Shown: in pieces, positions 7,871 to 15,267 of the stretch
Position numbering within the stretch: position 1 is the first letter of the stretch
Layout: the number at the start of each line of letters is the position of its first letter
Assembly: GCF_004000885.1 (NCBI RefSeq)
Contig: NZ_BIMC01000026.1
Location: 1 to 64,000, forward strand
DNA length: 64,000 nt
Source of the DNA: Paenibacillus glucanolyticus NBRC 15330
Lineage (GTDB): Bacteria; Bacillota; Bacilli; Paenibacillales; Paenibacillaceae
Direction: 5' to 3'
The notes under the pieces: model-generated
The model's database searches: none
Seen by the model: only the letters and a program-made list of their open reading frames with translations
Told to the model about the DNA's origin: nothing
Position numbers and translations under genes: made by a program

Positions 7871-9520
7871 TTAGTCTACTGCCACGGCTGCCTCTGCAGC
7901 TTTGGCGGCAACAGGACTGGAACCTTTTCCATCCGTGTCCTCGGATTTTGGAGCAGGTGCCTGATTTGTCGTTCGCAGCGGAATTTCCTTCAAGAAGAAG
8001 ACAAGCAGCAGTGCTACTGCCAGAACTACCGTACCTGTCAGGAACACCATGGACAATGTATTCCCAAGCGCATCACGGATCGTGTCGATCATTTGTACGA
8101 ATAAAGGCTGTACATCAGCAGGAAGATTTGCCTGTGTCTGCTCGATGAGCGGCTTATTCATCAGTGTCTGCGGATTGGCGAAGGACAGCAACTGCTGCGC
8201 TAGCTGCGGATCCACAGAGCTAAAATCCGGCGCATTAGCCGATTGAAGTGATTCCTTCAGGTTCTTCGTCAGATTATTCGACATAACTGTACCCATAACC
8301 GCGATACCAATTGTACCTCCAAGATTACGGAACAATTGAGACGAAGCCGTTGCCACGCCAAGCTCCTGGTGAGATACCGCATTCTGAGTTGCTAAAGAGA
8401 AGACCGGCATGCCCAGACCCAAACCGATACCGAAAATCACGGTACTGATCACAGTAAGCCAGATATTGTCCATAAACACCATAATGCCCATGCCCACCAT
8501 CATAATTGGAACTCCAATAAGTGCATAGCGTTTATACTTACCGCTCTTAGCGATAAGCTGGCCTGCTATCGCACTCATACCCATCATGAAAATCGACATA
8601 GGTATGGTTACATAACCCGCATATGTTGGTGAGATACCAAGTACGCCTTGAACATAGAAGGATATATAAATCATGGCACCCATCAAACCAAAGTTCATAA
8701 AGAATCCAATCAGATTGGATACCGTAACTACGCTGTTCTTAAACAAACTGAGCGGCAGAATCGGCTCTTTGGCTTTCATCTCGATAAAAATAAAGATGAG
8801 GGCCGATACAACCGAGCCTGCTATAAGACCGATAATTTCCGGTGACCCCCAAGGGTACTCCGTGCCCGCCCAAGAGAAAGCAAGCAGCAAGGGAACGATG
8901 GAAGTTGTAAGAAACAAGGAGCCCAGATAGTCAACGGACTGTCCTGTCTTGCGCTCAACCTTCGGAAATAACGACCAGATCATGATAAAGGCTACCACGC
9001 CCAGCGGCAGGAAGATCCAGAATAACCAGCGCCACTCAATGTTATCTACCAGGTATCCGCCAAGAGTTGGTCCAAGGACACTGGAGAAGCCGAATACGGC
9101 TGTCATGAGTCCCATCCACTTACCACGTTCTCGAGGTGGGAATAAGTCACCGACAGACATAAATGCTGTCGATTGGATTATACCGGCACCAATACCCTGA
9201 ATACCGCGGTATATGATGAATTGGTACACATCTGTTGATGTACCCGTTAGAAAGGCCCCCAACATAAAAAATAATATACCTATTAAGATGAACGGTTTAC
9301 GTCCAAACATATCAGACAGCTTACCAACCAGTATGGTTGCTATGGTTGATGTCAGCAAATAAATGTTGATGGTCCATGTATAATAATCCATGCCATCGAG
9401 AATAGCGATAATTCGCGGCATTGCCGTGCTTGTTATCGTCTGGTTAATGGCCGCGAAGAACATTGCGGCCATAATGGCTACCATAATTGAAACTTTACGT
9501 TTAAGCGTTAAATGCTCCAT
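7871..9520 (-). CDS. MFS drug efflux transporter, DHA2 (14-TM) family
   Basis: The 549-aa protein has the length and hydrophobic pattern of a 14-segment drug:H+ antiporter of the EmrB/QacA group. Motif A (GKLSDMFGRKPF, about residue 62) and antiporter motif C (FGFSSVLGPTLGGY, about 143) are clear. A non-conserved soluble insert lies between the last two segments (about residues 430-480), and the C terminus is Ala-rich. It starts 9 bp after the marR stop behind a strong ribosome binding site, so the two are co-transcribed. The substrate is unknown; multidrug export under local MarR control is the likely role. Confidence 0.87.
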   Translation of the reverse strand: MEHLTLKRKVSIMVAIMAAMFFAAINQTITSTAMPRIIAILDGMDYYTWTINIYLLTSTIATILVGKLSDMFGRKPFILIGILFFMLGAFLTGTSTDVYQFIIYRGIQGIGAGIIQSTAFMSVGDLFPPRERGKWMGLMTAVFGFSSVLGPTLGGYLVDNIEWRWLFWIFLPLGVVAFIMIWSLFPKVERKTGQSVDYLGSLFLTTSIVPLLLAFSWAGTEYPWGSPEIIGLIAGSVVSALIFIFIEMKAKEPILPLSLFKNSVVTVSNLIGFFMNFGLMGAMIYISFYVQGVLGISPTYAGYVTIPMSIFMMGMSAIAGQLIAKSGKYKRYALIGVPIMMVGMGIMVFMDNIWLTVISTVIFGIGLGLGMPVFSLATQNAVSHQELGVATASSQLFRNLGGTIGIAVMGTVMSNNLTKNLKESLQSANAPDFSSVDPQLAQQLLSFANPQTLMNKPLIEQTQANLPADVQPLFVQMIDTIRDALGNTLSMVFLTGTVVLAVALLLVFFLKEIPLRTTNQAPAPKSEDTDGKGSSPVAAKAAEAAVAVD

Positions 9521-9529
9521 GCTCCACCT

Positions 9530-9973
9530 CTACCCATTTTGATTATCTATGTTTGACAGCATCAAGGAAAAAATCCGATTTAGATGCTCTATGTCTTCTT
9601 CAGAGAGATTGTCAAAGAACCCCTGAATCACTTCTTTTTGATCTCTTTTCACACTTCTAATGATCTCAAGCCCGGACTCCATAATCGTGATATTCACGAC
9701 TCTGCGGTCATCCTCAGCACGCTCTTTCTGCAGATATCCTTCTGCGACCAATTTATCCGTCAGCCCCGTAATTGCCGGTGGGGTCAAGGACAAGGCCTCT
9801 GCAAGATCAGATACCTTTTGCGGCCCCCGCAATTTTAAAACATACAACACTTGAAATTGTGGGTATGTGACATTGTACTTTCCGGCACCTGATTTCTTCC
9901 ATTCCTGCGATATGTTCTTTAGCAGGGCACGAAACATAGATGATACTTTGAAAATCTGTTCACTTTTATCCAA
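9530..9973 (-). CDS. MarR-family transcriptional regulator
   Basis: The 147-aa protein has a winged helix-turn-helix core: VSDLAEALSLTPPAITGLTDKL (recognition helix) and the wing with DRRVVNITI, both classic MarR features. I place the start at TTG 9973, six bases after AAGGGGG; the upstream ATG at 10003 has no ribosome binding site and sits in the operator. It probably represses itself and the efflux gene downstream through the inverted repeat at 10002-10024. The effector is unknown. Confidence 0.88.
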   Translation of the reverse strand: MDKSEQIFKVSSMFRALLKNISQEWKKSGAGKYNVTYPQFQVLYVLKLRGPQKVSDLAEALSLTPPAITGLTDKLVAEGYLQKERAEDDRRVVNITIMESGLEIIRSVKRDQKEVIQGFFDNLSEEDIEHLNRIFSLMLSNIDNQNG

Positions 9974-10001
9974 CAATATCCCCCTTACCACATTCAAAAT
10001 C

Positions 10002-10024
10002 ATTTAATCAATTAATGATTAAAT
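10002..10024 (-). promoter_or_regulatory. Probable MarR operator
   Basis: ATTTAATCA (10002-10010) and TGATTAAAT (10016-10024) form a 9-bp perfect inverted repeat with a 5-bp centre, placed between the marR promoter and its ribosome binding site. A second 12-bp palindrome, TTAAGTACTTAA, lies at 10034-10045. Size and position suit a MarR dimer. Confidence 0.6.
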
Positions 10025-10061
10025 ATTAATTATTTAAGTACTTAATTAATTTGCATTTATT

Positions 10062-10090
10062 AATATATCTCTATTTACATATCAAGTCAA
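10062..10090 (-). promoter_or_regulatory. Promoter of the marR-MFS operon
   Basis: TTGACT (10085-10090), 17-bp spacer, TATATT (10062-10067) on the minus strand. The predicted transcript start falls just upstream of the two palindromes. Confidence 0.7.
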
Positions 10091-10146
10091 GTGGTGATCG
10101 ATGTCATTTTCAGCGGGATGGAGGTGCAATCGGTTCCTATATCCTC

Positions 10147-10197
10147 AGGTTGTGCACATCATGTGCACAACCTGCTTTATTTGATGTGATATCACAT
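10147..10197. repeat. Two adjacent palindromes in the rpsI-marR gap
   Basis: AGGTTGTGCAC (10147-10157) pairs with GTGCACAACCT (10163-10173) over 11 bp. Ten bases on lies the perfect 14-bp palindrome ATGTGATATCACAT (10184-10197). Neither has a T-run. They may be protein sites or mRNA hairpins; the function is unknown. Confidence 0.6.
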
Positions 10198-10242
10198 GTT
10201 TCACCTGCGGTTATGTGCATATCATTGTGGACAAACATAAAA

Positions 10243-10272
10243 AAGCTCTTGACCATAATTGGCCAAGAGCTT
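10243..10272 (-). terminator. Terminator of rplM-rpsI
   Basis: AAGCTCTTG (10243-10251) pairs with CAAGAGCTT (10264-10272) and is followed by seven T on the minus strand, 15 bp after the rpsI stop. Confidence 0.88.
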
Positions 10273-10287
10273 GGTAGATCGAGAATA

Positions 10288-10680
10288 TTAACGTTTCGAG
10301 AACTGAGGTGCGCGACGAGCTGCTTTAAGACCGTATTTTTTACGTTCTTTCATACGTGGGTCGCGAGTCAGGAATCCAGCTCTTTTCAGAGAAGGACGGA
10401 ATTCAGGATCTGCTTTCAGAAGAGCACGGGAGATACCGTGACGGATTGCTCCAGCTTGACCGGAGATGCCGCCACCGTGTGCGATGACAAGCACGTCATA
10501 TTTGCCCAGTGTTTCTGTCAGATTCAAAGGTTGTTTAACGATCAGTTTGAGTGTTTCCAAACCGAAGTACTCATTAATATCACGTTTATTGATGACAATT
10601 CGTCCTTCACCCGGTACGAGGCGTACACGTGCTACCGAATGTTTACGACGACCTGTCCCATAGTATTGTACTTGTGCCAT
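10288..10680 (-). CDS. rpsI: Ribosomal protein S9 (uS9)
   Basis: The 130-aa protein is full length for bacterial S9. It has the N-terminal YYGTGRRKHSVARV signature and the basic C-terminal tail ending APQFSKR, which reaches the tRNA in the 30S P site. It follows rplM by 20 bp, the usual L13-S9 pair, and ends the transcription unit. Confidence 0.97.
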   Translation of the reverse strand: MAQVQYYGTGRRKHSVARVRLVPGEGRIVINKRDINEYFGLETLKLIVKQPLNLTETLGKYDVLVIAHGGGISGQAGAIRHGISRALLKADPEFRPSLKRAGFLTRDPRMKERKKYGLKAARRAPQFSKR

Positions 10681-10700
10681 GAAACTGTCCTCCTTTTTAA

Positions 10701-11138
10701 TTAACCGCGAAGTTCGTAAGCTTCTGGTTTTTGTGCTTCATGTGGATGCGCTGCGCCTGCATATGCTTTCAGTCTCAGCTTCATTTTTTCGCCCATGCGA
10801 GTTTTAGGAAGCATGCCGTGAACCGCACTTTCGATTACACGCTCTGGGTATTTAGCAATCAGGTCTTGAGCAACAGTTACTTTCAATCCACCTGGGTGCA
10901 GGGAGTGACGATAGTATTTCTTGTTCTCCATCTTTTTGCCAGTGAGGTGGATCTTCTCGGAATTGATAACAACCACGAAATCCCCTGTGTCAACATGTGG
11001 AGTGAATTGAGGCTTATGTTTGCCGCGGATCAAAGCCGCAACTTCACTTGCTAAACGGCCAAGCGTCTTGCCTTCGGCATCAACGATGTACCATTTGCGC
11101 TCAACTTCATTTGGCTTCGCCATATAGGTGGTACGCAT
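10701..11138 (-). CDS. rplM: Ribosomal protein L13 (uL13)
   Basis: The 145-aa protein starts MRTTYMAKPNEVERKW, as in Bacillus, and has the L13 signature around GMLPKTRMGEKM (about residue 108). L13 is an early-assembling 50S protein. Its mRNA leader (11139-11282) carries a strong hairpin at the 5' end and its own promoter, so rplM-rpsI can be expressed apart from truA. Confidence 0.97.
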   Translation of the reverse strand: MRTTYMAKPNEVERKWYIVDAEGKTLGRLASEVAALIRGKHKPQFTPHVDTGDFVVVINSEKIHLTGKKMENKKYYRHSLHPGGLKVTVAQDLIAKYPERVIESAVHGMLPKTRMGEKMKLRLKAYAGAAHPHEAQKPEAYELRG

Positions 11139-11282
11139 GTATAGTTCCTCCTTGTATTCGTCCGAAAATCATCATTAATTTTCATTATTTATCTTCGTTC
11201 ATGTGTAAAGCATTGTCATGGTGTTGCAGTCTTGCAATCGGCGTTTTCTTAACCGGGGCTGTGGGAGAGCCGTTAAGAAAAC
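11139..11282 (-). promoter_or_regulatory. rplM leader with 5' hairpin (L13-leader type)
   Basis: The predicted mRNA begins near 11285 and folds at once: GTTTTCTTAAC (11243-11253) pairs perfectly with 11272-11282, with an inner GGCT/AGCC pair. Firmicutes carry a conserved L13 leader thought to mediate autoregulation. Position and shape agree, but I cannot score it against the covariance model. Confidence 0.5.
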
Positions 11283-11291
11283 ACAACTTAT

Positions 11292-11320
11292 ATAATACAG
11301 GATTACGCCCACTTACGCAA
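11292..11320 (-). promoter_or_regulatory. Promoter of rplM-rpsI
   Basis: TTGCGT (11315-11320), 17-bp spacer, TATTAT (11292-11297) on the minus strand, about 50 bp after the truA stop. Confidence 0.65.
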
Positions 11321-11369
11321 GTGTTTTTTAGGTTTACTACCTGAAACCTTGCGCATTACCGCCAGAACA

Positions 11370-12170
11370 TCAGAATTCCTGAAGCGGATTCTCATTCCCG
11401 GTGATATCGTATTCCACTTCCCACAACATCAGGCCCTTGCCCATGGCTGTAGGCCCGGCTGCTGCCCGGTTCTTGGCCTCCAGTATGATCTTCATATCAT
11501 CCGGATGACGCTTGCCTTCCCCGACCTCAATCAGCGTGCCCATGATAATTCGAACCATATGCTGCAGAAACCCATTCCCGGATAAGTACGTATGAATGAC
11601 CCCCTGATCTCTAGTGCCGGGGCGGCACATCGAGGTATCCCTCTCAAACCAGGCATCAAATATAGTTCGTACATGGGACGATTTCGTCGACTTCCGCGAC
11701 GCAAACGTTGTATAGTCATACGTTCCGATCAGATGACGAAGTCCCTGCTCCATCGCTGGGATATCTAGTTGTCCATAATGATGGATCTGATAGCGGCGAT
11801 TGAATAAGTCCGGATGCTGATTCGCATTGATCGTATAGCGGTAGGTTTTGCGTTTGGCTGCATGGCGGGAATGAAATTCCAGAGGTACCTCCATCGCATC
11901 CGAAACTACGATATCTTCCGGCAACCAGGTGTTTAATGCCATACACCAACGCTCCAAGGGAATTGGAGAAGCTGTGTAGAAATTGAATACTTGGGCGCGT
12001 GCATGCACCCCAGCATCCGTCCGGCCAGAAGCAGTAATCTTGAGCTGTTCTCCGGACAAGCGATGAATTGCTTCCTCCAAATAATCCTGAATCGTGTGGC
12101 CACCGGGCTGGGTCTGAAAGCCGTTATAATCGGTACCGTCGTAACTGACCCTCATCAGAAGATTACGCAT
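11370..12170 (-). CDS. truA: tRNA pseudouridine(38-40) synthase TruA
   Basis: The 266-aa enzyme makes pseudouridine at positions 38-40 in the anticodon arm of many tRNAs. The catalytic Asp lies in GRTDAGVHARAQV (about residue 50), and MRVSYDGTDYNGFQ at the N terminus is typical. It starts behind AGGAGG. In B. subtilis an ECF transporter lies between rplQ and truA; here that module is absent. The C terminus (LMLWEVEYDI) is family-like with a short extra tail. Confidence 0.95.
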   Translation of the reverse strand: MRNLLMRVSYDGTDYNGFQTQPGGHTIQDYLEEAIHRLSGEQLKITASGRTDAGVHARAQVFNFYTASPIPLERWCMALNTWLPEDIVVSDAMEVPLEFHSRHAAKRKTYRYTINANQHPDLFNRRYQIHHYGQLDIPAMEQGLRHLIGTYDYTTFASRKSTKSSHVRTIFDAWFERDTSMCRPGTRDQGVIHTYLSGNGFLQHMVRIIMGTLIEVGEGKRHPDDMKIILEAKNRAAAGPTAMGKGLMLWEVEYDITGNENPLQEF

Positions 12171-12175
12171 TGCTG

Positions 12176-12239
12176 GCCTCCTGAGTGCTTTTTAGCTCAG
12201 TATTTCCAAGGCTCGTTCTACTGAGGCGTTTTGACGCCT
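12176..12239 (-). promoter_or_regulatory. truA leader with mutually exclusive hairpins
   Basis: On the minus strand AGGCGT/ACGCCT forms a small hairpin (12224-12239). CTCAGTA (12219-12225) can pair with TACTGAG (12196-12202). Part of that second strand, CTGAG (12196-12200), can instead pair with CTCAG (12181-12185), which overlaps the truA ribosome binding site (12177-12182). The layout allows a translational switch, untested. Confidence 0.35.
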
Positions 12240-12297
12240 TCACTTATTCGGAGCTATTGGGATACCAGCCTAAAGCCAATACACATTATCAAAAAAA

Positions 12298-12314
12298 GAG
12301 CCCCATAGGAGCTC
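12298..12314 (-). terminator. Terminator of the S10-spc-alpha operon block
   Basis: GAGCTCC pairs with GGGGCTC (one G-U pair) around a 3-nt loop on the minus strand, followed by seven T. It closes the structured RNA region downstream of rplQ. Confidence 0.8.
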
Positions 12315-12319
12315 CTTTT

Positions 12320-12495
12320 CATCATGTTAAGCCGAACCCTTCGAGTCAGCCACATGACTAGAAGGTCCCCGTTATTACTGCCCATGGAGTAGTCGAGACG
12401 AGTCGAACCAGATGATCGACTATATCTCGCACCACTTCCCGTTCATGGCTCTAAGAATAAACCTCTACAGAGCCGGGCATACATAACTACAGTCA
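12320..12495 (-). ncRNA. Structured RNA element downstream of rplQ (candidate)
   Basis: This 175-nt stretch has no plausible gene. On the minus strand it folds into a three-way junction. ACTAC (12486-12490) pairs with GTAGT (12389-12393), closing a hairpin 12447-12474 (GGCTCT/AGAGCC, extended by GGG/CCC) and a two-step hairpin 12394-12429 (CGAGA/TCTCG and GTCGA/TCGAC). A third hairpin at 12338-12365 (CCTTC/GAAGG, AGTCA/TGACT) leads to the terminator. GGGCA (12475-12479) could also pair with TGCCC (12379-12383). It may be a 3' UTR element like the L17 downstream element known from other Firmicutes, or something new. Confidence 0.5.
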
Positions 12496-12516
12496 CTTCA
12501 ATGGAACAAAGCTAAA

Positions 12517-12882
12517 TTACGCGCGATCCACCAGTTCCAAGAAAACCATTGGAGCTGCGTCACCACGACGAGGACCCAGCTTCAGGATACGAGTGTATCC
12601 GCCTGGACGCTCGGAGTAACGTGGAGCGATTTCGGAGAACAATTTTTGAATTGCATCTTGTTCGCCATCTACTGTTTCACGACGCACGAATGCAGCTACT
12701 TGACGACGAGCGTGCAGATCACCTTTTTTTGCTTTTGTGATCAGTTTCTCAGCGATCGAACGAACTTCTTTCGCTTTGGCTTCTGTCGTTTGAATGCGTT
12801 CATATAAGAAAAGGTCGGTTACCAGGTCACGGAACAACGCTTTACGCGCACTGGAATCGCGGCCCAACTTTTGGTATGCCAT
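12517..12882 (-). CDS. rplQ: Ribosomal protein L17 (bL17)
   Basis: The 121-aa protein opens with YQKLGRDSSARKALFRDL, the L17 signature, and ends VFLELVDRA. L17 sits near the polypeptide exit tunnel of the 50S subunit. It follows rpoA by 39 bp and is the last gene of the long operon. Confidence 0.97.
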   Translation of the reverse strand: MAYQKLGRDSSARKALFRDLVTDLFLYERIQTTEAKAKEVRSIAEKLITKAKKGDLHARRQVAAFVRRETVDGEQDAIQKLFSEIAPRYSERPGGYTRILKLGPRRGDAAPMVFLELVDRA

Positions 12883-12921
12883 GTGTTTTTCCCTCCTTTG
12901 CTAAGCTAAGCCGAATCTATG

Positions 12922-13866
12922 CTATTCTTCCGTACGAAGTCCCAGGCCCAACTCTTCAAGCTTCTCTTGAACTTCCTCCAAGGATTTGCGTCCGAGGTTC
13001 CGGACTTTCATCATATCCTCTTCGGTTTTCGTAGTCAGCTCTTGTACCGTATTAATGCCGGCACGTTTTAAGCAGTTGTAGGAACGAACGGAAAGATCCA
13101 GCTCTTCGATCGTCATTTCAAGCACTTTTTCTTTCTTGTCTTCTTCTTTCTCAACCATGATCTCTGCATCCTTGGCTTCGTCGGTCAGACCCACGAAGAG
13201 GAACAGATGCTCGGTCAAGATTTTCGCGCCGAGACTAACGGCTTCTTCTGGGCGAATGCTGCCATCCGTCCAAATTTCAAGCGTCAGTTTGTCGTAGTTA
13301 GTCACTTGACCAACACGCGTATTTTCCACGCCGTAGTTCACACGGCTAATCGGAGTGTAGATCGAATCGACGGGAATGACGCCGATAGGCTGGTCATCGC
13401 GTTTGTTCCGATCCGCCTGGACATAGCCACGACCGCGACTGGCAAAAATACGCATATGAAGTCTTGCACCAGGGCCGAGCGTTGCAATATGAAGATCTGG
13501 ATTCAGAATCTCCACATCACTATCCGCACGGATATCACCAGCAGTAACAACCCCTTCACCTTCCGCATCAATCTCGAACACTTTCTCTTCATCGGAATGA
13601 ATTTTCAGAGACAAAGCTTTCAGGTTCAGGATGACTTCGGTCACGTCTTCCATGACACCCGGAATCGTGGAAAATTCATGAAGTACGCCATCGATTTGAA
13701 TCGATGTAACTGCAGCGCCCGGGAGTGAGGACAGCAGGATGCGGCGAAGCGAGTTCCCCAGCGTCGTGCCGTATCCTCTCTCTAGAGGCTCAACAACGAA
13801 TTTCCCATAGGTTCCTTCTTCATTGACATCAACGGTCTCAATTTTCGGCTTTTCGATTTCAATCAC
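12922..13866 (-). CDS. rpoA: RNA polymerase subunit alpha
   Basis: The 314-aa protein has the dimerisation and assembly domain (residues 1-230, with GYGTTLGNSLRRILLSSLPG near 32) and, after an acidic linker (EEDKKEKV), the C-terminal domain (about 245-314) that contacts UP elements and activators. Its helix-hairpin-helix (NLGRKSLEEVQEKL) is intact. The length is normal for Bacillales. It lies in the usual rpsK-rpoA-rplQ order. Confidence 0.98.
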   Translation of the reverse strand: MIEIEKPKIETVDVNEEGTYGKFVVEPLERGYGTTLGNSLRRILLSSLPGAAVTSIQIDGVLHEFSTIPGVMEDVTEVILNLKALSLKIHSDEEKVFEIDAEGEGVVTAGDIRADSDVEILNPDLHIATLGPGARLHMRIFASRGRGYVQADRNKRDDQPIGVIPVDSIYTPISRVNYGVENTRVGQVTNYDKLTLEIWTDGSIRPEEAVSLGAKILTEHLFLFVGLTDEAKDAEIMVEKEEDKKEKVLEMTIEELDLSVRSYNCLKRAGINTVQELTTKTEEDMMKVRNLGRKSLEEVQEKLEELGLGLRTEE

Positions 13867-14000
13867 GCAAGTACCCCTCCTTCAAACGTCGCTCCTATAT
13901 GAAACTGTCATCTTATCCAGTAATCCATGTAGTAGTATGCCTAAACAACCATTATTAGCAGATTGCAACGGATTTATACCACATTAACAGGATGACTTCA

Positions 14001-14396
14001 TTATACGCGACGACGTTTTGGTGGGCGGCATCCGTTATGTGGAATTGGTGTAACGTCTTTGATCAGGTTTACTTCGAGACCTGCTGCTTGCAGAGAACGA
14101 ATTGCTGCTTCACGACCAGCACCAGGACCTTTAACCATTACTTCCACCGCTTTCATACCGTGTTCCATAGCCGCTTTGGCAGCTGATTCAGCAGCCATTT
14201 GCGCAGCGAACGGGGTCGACTTACGGGAACCTTTAAATCCAAGGCCGCCGGAGCTTGCCCAAGAAATCGCGTTTCCGTGAGGATCCGTAATCGTTACGAT
14301 TGTATTGTTGAATGTGGAGCGAATATGAGCCACGCCACTTTCAATATTTTTGCGGTCACGACGTTTAGTACGTACGACTTTTTTTGGTTTAGCCAT
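14001..14396 (-). CDS. rpsK: Ribosomal protein S11 (uS11)
   Basis: The 131-aa protein has the RSTFNNTIVTITD motif and the basic end PPKRRRV typical of S11, which with S7 and S18 shapes the mRNA exit (E-site) side of the 30S platform. It is followed by an unusually long 134-bp gap to rpoA in which I see no gene. Confidence 0.97.
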   Translation of the reverse strand: MAKPKKVVRTKRRDRKNIESGVAHIRSTFNNTIVTITDPHGNAISWASSGGLGFKGSRKSTPFAAQMAAESAAKAAMEHGMKAVEVMVKGPGAGREAAIRSLQAAGLEVNLIKDVTPIPHNGCRPPKRRRV

Positions 14397-14415
14397 TGTC
14401 TATTATCCCCCTTTC

Positions 14416-14784
14416 TTATTTCTTCTTGTTCGCTACGGTACGACGAGGACCTTTACGTGTACGAGCATTCGTTTTAGTACGTTGACCACGAACAGGCAAT
14501 CCACGACGGTGACGAATACCGCGGTAGCAGCCGATCTCCGTGAGACGTTTAATATTCAAGGAAATTTCACGACGCAGGTCACCTTCAACCTTAACCATAC
14601 CGTCGATCGTTTCGCGCAATTTGCTGACTTCATCTTCTGTCAAATCACGGACACGAGTGTCCGCATTGATTCCAGTTTCTTTCAATACTTTCTGGGAAGT
14701 CGTTTTACCGATTCCGAAAATGTAAGTCAAGGCGATCTCAACGCGTTTGTCACGTGGCAAATCCACACCAGCTATACGAGCCAT
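14416..14784 (-). CDS. rpsM: Ribosomal protein S13 (uS13)
   Basis: The 122-aa protein starts MARIAGVDLPRDKR and has the GLPVRGQRTKTNARTRKG signature. S13 lies in the head of the 30S subunit, touches P-site tRNA and forms bridges to the 50S. It lies 19 bp before rpsK. Confidence 0.97.
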   Translation of the reverse strand: MARIAGVDLPRDKRVEIALTYIFGIGKTTSQKVLKETGINADTRVRDLTEDEVSKLRETIDGMVKVEGDLRREISLNIKRLTEIGCYRGIRHRRGLPVRGQRTKTNARTRKGPRRTVANKKK

Positions 14785-14804
14785 TTTACGCTACACCCCC
14801 TTCT

Positions 14805-14918
14805 TTAACCTTGTTTTTGTTTGTGTTTCGGATTTTCACAGATAACCATTACGTTCCCTTTGCGGCGAATGACTTTGCATTTTTCGCAAATAGGCTTTAC
14901 AGAAGGTCTTACCTTCAT
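14805..14918 (-). CDS. rpmJ: Ribosomal protein L36 (bL36), zinc-binding form
   Basis: This 37-residue gene was found by translating the infA-rpsM gap. It begins MKVRPSVKPICEKCKV and ends PKHKQKQG. Two Cys (CEKC), a later Cys (VICEN) and the following His form the zinc knuckle of the C+ form. A strong ribosome binding site (GAGGAGGT) precedes it. L36 is the smallest 50S protein and is always found here between infA and rpsM in Bacillales. Confidence 0.96.
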   Translation of the reverse strand: MKVRPSVKPICEKCKVIRRKGNVMVICENPKHKQKQG

Positions 14919-14935
14919 GCTAATTACCTCCTCGT

Positions 14936-15015
14936 AGTTTTACGTTGTAAAACCAGCTTCGAAACTAAAGTAGTTTGTAACCGCTGCTGAGTTTTACGTC
15001 AGTAAAACCGCTTCG
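14936..15015. repeat. Pair of direct repeats, each a palindrome, upstream of rpmJ
   Basis: Two near-identical 26-bp units (14936-14961 and 14990-15015) lie 54 bp apart. Each contains the inverted repeat AGTTTTAC...GTAAAAC followed by GCTTCG. A third palindrome, AAACTA-TAGTTT, lies between (14962-14976). They fill the infA-rpmJ spacer, which is tight in most relatives. The role is unknown. Confidence 0.7.
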
Positions 15016-15049
15016 CAGCTTTCCTTGATTCCCCAGGGGAACCTTGAAT

Positions 15050-15265
15050 CTATTTACGGTACGTGATACGACCTTTGGTTAAATCATACGGCGAGAGTTG
15101 AACAACCACTTTGTCTCCTGTAAGGATACGGATAAAGTGCATCCGCAGCTTCCCGGATACATGAGCGAGAATCTGATGACCATTCTCCAGCTCGACTTTA
15201 AAGGTAGCATTCGGCAACGGCTCAATAACCGTCCCTTCGACTTCAATGACATCTTCTTTAGCCAC
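15050..15265 (-). CDS. infA: Translation initiation factor IF-1
   Basis: The 71-aa S1-like OB-fold protein begins MAKEDVIEVEGTVIE and has the conserved HVSGKLRMHFIRIL segment. IF-1 binds the 30S A site and helps IF-2 and IF-3 select the start codon. It is two bases downstream of the KOW-protein gene and so translationally linked to it. Confidence 0.97.
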   Translation of the reverse strand: MAKEDVIEVEGTVIEPLPNATFKVELENGHQILAHVSGKLRMHFIRILTGDKVVVQLSPYDLTKGRITYRK

Positions 15266-15267
15266 AG

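Noticed and set aside
12361..12440. tRNA-like GGTTCGACTC on the minus strand downstream of rplQ
   Set aside because: The T-arm does not close and no acceptor or anticodon arm fits; the bases pair better in the hairpin at 12394-12429.
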